From the NCBI GenBank assembly GCA_020697025.1, contig JAJFBO010000019.1, forward strand, positions 1-10,420: DNA of 10,420 nt, given 5' to 3'. The position numbers and the translations under genes are program-made. The DNA is from Burkholderiales bacterium (lineage in GTDB: Bacteria > Pseudomonadota > Gammaproteobacteria > Burkholderiales > UBA11063). The notes beneath the pieces are model-generated. The model saw only the letters and a program-made list of their open reading frames with translations, had not been told where the DNA came from and did not search any database. Shown here piece after piece: positions 8,015 to 10,420 of the stretch (positions are counted from its first letter, which is position 1; the number at the start of each line of letters is the position of its first letter).

Positions 8015-8623
8015 ATGTTGCAAACAGTGTTTTTCTATGCTTTTTCTATAGTTTTAGTTCTTTCGGCATTACAGGTTGTTTTAGCTAAAAATCCAGTTCA
8101 GTCGGTGCTATTTTTAGTTTTGGCCTTTGTTACTTCATCATGTTTATGGATTATGTTAAATGTCGAGTTTTTGGCTCTTACATTAATCCTGGTGTATGTT
8201 GGGGCGGTAATGGTGTTATTTTTATTTGTAGTTATGATGCTTGATATTGATATAGAGACGATGCGGAAAGGTTTTTGGAAAAATTTACCACTGGCAATAT
8301 GCTTAGGCTTGGTAATATTGGTTGAAATGATAATGGTTTTAGTTACAAAACCGGTTGTGGTGTATAAAATGTCACAAACAGATGCGACTTTATCTAACTC
8401 TAATCAAATTGGCTGGGTATTATATACACAGTATTCTTATCCGGTAGAGCTGGCCTCACTCATATTGTTATTAGGTTTAGTTGTAGCGGTAGCGCTTACC
8501 CTTAGATCATCAGAAAAAAATGCTAAATATCAAGATATTTCAAAACAAGTTGCAGTATCTAGCCTTGGACGTATTGAAATGGTTAAAATGCAAGCTGAAA
8601 AACCAGAAATAGAAGGAGAATAG
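8015..8623 (+). CDS. nuoJ: NADH-quinone oxidoreductase subunit J
   Basis: NuoJ (ND6) is a membrane-arm subunit whose third helix is thought to relay conformational change from the quinone site to the pumps. The 202-residue product has five predicted membrane helices at roughly residues 1-23, 28-48, 53-76, 90-110 and 142-163. Helix 3 has the conserved [23 protein letters not shown] motif with the Tyr-Val-Gly around which the family's pi-bulge forms. A polar C-terminal tail of about 40 residues faces outside the helices, as in other proteobacterial NuoJ. It starts 20 nt after nuoI with a purine-rich AGAAAG (8003-8008) upstream. Two nucleotides separate it from nuoK, so the pair is very likely co-translated. 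Confidence 0.96.
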   Translation: MLQTVFFYAFSIVLVLSALQVVLAKNPVQSVLFLVLAFVTSSCLWIMLNVEFLALTLILVYVGAVMVLFLFVVMMLDIDIETMRKGFWKNLPLAICLGLVILVEMIMVLVTKPVVVYKMSQTDATLSNSNQIGWVLYTQYSYPVELASLILLLGLVVAVALTLRSSEKNAKYQDISKQVAVSSLGRIEMVKMQAEKPEIEGE

Positions 8624-8625
8624 AT

Positions 8626-8931
8626 ATGATTGGCATGAATCATTTTTTAATTTTATCGGCAATCTTATTTGCAATTTCAATAATGGGAATTTTTTTAAAC
8701 CGTAAAAATATAATTGTAGTTTTAATGGCAATTGAATTAATGTTATTAGCGGTTAATTTTAATTTTGTAACCTTCTCCAGTTTTTTACATAATATAAACG
8801 GACAAATTTTTGTATTTTTTACTTTAACGGTAGCAGCAGCAGAATCCTCAATTGGGCTTGCTATATTAATACTTCTTTTTCGCAATATGCGGGGGGTTAA
8901 TGTAGAAGATATGACCAAACTTAAAGAATAA
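8626..8931 (+). CDS. nuoK: NADH-quinone oxidoreductase subunit K
   Basis: NuoK (ND4L) is the small membrane subunit that provides two buried glutamates of the central hydrophilic axis used in proton transfer. At 101 residues it has the family's standard length, with three membrane helices (about 5-23, 29-49, 61-86). Glu37 in [12 protein letters not shown] and Glu73 in [15 protein letters not shown] match the essential Glu36 and Glu72 of E. coli. The start at 8626 is preferred to ATG 8635 because AAGGAG at 8613-8618, inside the end of nuoJ, lies 7 nt before it. It is the clearest ribosome site in the membrane-arm part of the window. Confidence 0.97.
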   Translation: MIGMNHFLILSAILFAISIMGIFLNRKNIIVVLMAIELMLLAVNFNFVTFSSFLHNINGQIFVFFTLTVAAAESSIGLAILILLFRNMRGVNVEDMTKLKE

Positions 8932-8970
8932 ATGTTTTGATATTGAAATAACCTGAGAAAGAAAGAAACT

Positions 8971-9843
8971 ATGATAGTAGATAATATGTTTTTATATTTA
9001 GCAATAATTTTGTCGCCATTGATTTCCTCTGCAATTGTAGGTTTTTTTGGTTGGGCAATTGGTAAAAAAGTAAGTCATAGTCTTGCAATTCTAGGAGTTT
9101 TAATATCTACTATTGGTTCATATATAGTACTTTATAAAGTACAACTTCAAGGTTTATATTTTGATGGAATACTTTATAACTGGTTATCGGTTGGTAGCCA
9201 GTCTTTTTCAATTGGATTGCTTGTTGATAAGTTAAGCAGTATTATGTTAGTTGTAGTCACCAGCGTATCCCTGATGGTACATATTTATACAATTGGTTAT
9301 ATGGCCGAAGAAGAAGGTTACCAACGATTTTTTAGTTATATTTCACTATTTACTTTTATGATGTTGATGTTGGTACTATCCAATAACTTTGTCCAGCTAT
9401 TTTTTGGTTGGGAAGGTGTGGGTCTGGTTTCATATTTATTAATTGGATTTTATATTAAGCGTGAGTCAGCAGTATTTGCTAATCTAAAAGCTTTTTTAAT
9501 TAACCGGATTGGGGATTTTGGTTTTTTATTAGGTATAGGCCTTATTTTAGCTTATACTGGAACACTACATTATAGTTCTGTATTTTCCAGTATGCATAAT
9601 TTGATATCATTTAATTTGCCAGTTACTTCATGGAATTTAATTACGGTAATTTGTTTGTTATTATTTGTAGGAGCAATGGGTAAATCTGCTCAATTTCCTC
9701 TACATGTTTGGCTGCCAGATTCTATGGAAGGTCCGACGCCAATTTCAGCATTAATCCATGCAGCTACAATGGTTACTGCCGGAATTTTTATGGTAGCCAG
9801 ATTATCGCCAATTTATAATATGTCGCATACTGCACTATCGTAA
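8971..9843 (+). CDS. nuoL: NADH-quinone oxidoreductase subunit L, 5' part of a frameshifted gene
   Basis: NuoL (ND5) is the distal antiporter-like proton pump of complex I, normally over 600 residues. This frame gives only 290. It contains helices 1 to about 8 with Glu148 in FFGWEGVGLVSYLLIGFY (E. coli Glu144), Lys238 in GAMGKSAQFPLHVWLPD (Lys229) and His263 in PTPISALIHAATMVTAGIFM (His254). It stops at TAA 9841-9843 just after ...SPIYNMSHTALS, where homologues continue. The rest of the protein is in the -1 frame from 9840 (next entry), so the gene as given lacks one base. ATG 8971 follows a purine-rich stretch (GAGAAAG at 8955-8961); ATG 8986 is an alternative start. The gap after nuoK is 39 nt. 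Confidence 0.9.
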   Translation: MIVDNMFLYLAIILSPLISSAIVGFFGWAIGKKVSHSLAILGVLISTIGSYIVLYKVQLQGLYFDGILYNWLSVGSQSFSIGLLVDKLSSIMLVVVTSVSLMVHIYTIGYMAEEEGYQRFFSYISLFTFMMLMLVLSNNFVQLFFGWEGVGLVSYLLIGFYIKRESAVFANLKAFLINRIGDFGFLLGIGLILAYTGTLHYSSVFSSMHNLISFNLPVTSWNLITVICLLLFVGAMGKSAQFPLHVWLPDSMEGPTPISALIHAATMVTAGIFMVARLSPIYNMSHTALS

Positions 9844-10420
9844 TTATTTATGCTGGTGGGATTAACTGCTTATTTTTAGGTATTTTAGGTATTATACAAA
9901 ATGATATTAAGAGAGTTGTAGCCTATTCAACTTTATCGCAACTAGGTTATATGGCGGTTGCTTTAGGATGTGGCGCATATTCAGTTGCAATATTTCACCT
10001 AATGACGCATGCTTTTTTTAAAGGCTTGTTGTTCCTTGCAGCCGGCTCAGTAATTATTGCAATGCATCATGAGCAGGATATGCGTAAAATGGGTGGGTTA
10101 GCTAAGTATATGCCAATTACGTATATAACCATGTTAATTGGTAGTCTTGCATTAGCTGGTATCCCACCATTTGCGGGATTTTTTTCTAAAGATATGATTT
10201 TGGAATCAGCACAGCTAGTATATAAATTAGGTTTGCCTGGAGGCGGCTTTGCCGTATTTACAGTATATGCTTCAGTTGTTGTTACTGCTATTTATAGCTT
10301 CCGTCTTATTTTTATGACTTTTCATGGAGAAGAGCGGTTTAGGCATATTAGTAAGGAACATAACCATGGTCATGGTGCAGATCATGATTTAGACCCAAAA
10401 GAATCTCCATGGGTAGTAAC
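9840..10420 (+). pseudogene. nuoL: NADH-quinone oxidoreductase subunit L, 3' part in the -1 frame, runs off the window
   Basis: Read from GTA at 9840, an open frame runs to the window edge with no stop (about 193 codons) and continues NuoL exactly where the upstream frame ends: VIIYAGGINCLFLG, then IIQNDIKRVVAYSTLSQLGYM. Numbered on the joined protein, the pump residues are His343 and His347 with Lys351 (HLMTHAFFKGLLFL) and Lys407 (GFFSKDMILE); they match E. coli His334, His338, Lys342 and Lys399. A His-rich loop (about residues 464-472) and ESPWVV follow, as in homologues. The -1 frame is blocked upstream by a TAA at 9816-9818, so the lost base must lie between about 9819 and 9842. No start codon or ribosome site suggests independent translation. 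All key residues are kept, so the lesion is either very recent or a sequencing error. Confidence 0.9.

Overview
This window is an ordinary, well-ordered piece of a nuo operon, encoding the proton-pumping NADH:quinone oxidoreductase (respiratory complex I). All genes are on the + strand in the order nuoB (3' end only), C, D, E, F, G, H, I, J, K, L (cut by the right edge). nuoA should lie just upstream, and nuoM and nuoN just downstream. There is no RNA gene, mobile element, CRISPR array or antisense gene that I can support, and no intergenic gap reaches 300 bases; the longest spacers are nuoG-nuoH (96 nt) and nuoH-nuoI (104 nt).

The organism looks like an A+T-rich beta- or gammaproteobacterium. 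nuoC and nuoD are separate rather than fused as in E. coli. The NuoB, NuoD and NuoG wording resembles beta/gamma homologues as I remember them, as does the NuoI C-terminus (EYHGEKR...TKEMLLA). NuoG lacks the extra N7 iron-sulfur cluster. Subunit lengths also fit (NuoC 197, NuoD 417, NuoF 431, NuoG 774, NuoI 161, NuoK 101 aa). The low G+C by eye would suit a host-associated or small-genome lineage, but I cannot name a genus.

By region: 1-274 is the end of nuoB and 275-2108 holds nuoC and nuoD, which overlap by 14 nt (nuoD starts at TTG). These form the connecting Q-module. Positions 2152-6261 hold nuoE, nuoF and nuoG, the NADH-oxidising N-module with FMN and most of the iron-sulfur clusters. 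Positions 6358-7404 hold nuoH, the membrane subunit at the quinone site. Positions 7509-7994 hold nuoI, which carries the last two 4Fe-4S clusters before N2 in NuoB. Positions 8015-10420 hold nuoJ, nuoK and nuoL of the proton-pumping membrane arm. Electrons would run NADH - FMN (NuoF) - clusters in NuoE/F/G - NuoI - N2 (NuoB) - quinone at the NuoB/D/H interface, and drive pumping in NuoH/J/K/L.

The main anomaly is that nuoL is broken as written. The frame ends at a TAA at 9841-9843 after 290 codons, but the remaining conserved protein continues without a gap in the -1 frame from 9840 to the window end. One base appears to be missing, by real mutation or by sequencing error. A second item is a perfect 11-bp stem with a 3-nt loop inside the 3' end of nuoG. 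I see no sign of a previously undescribed system here.
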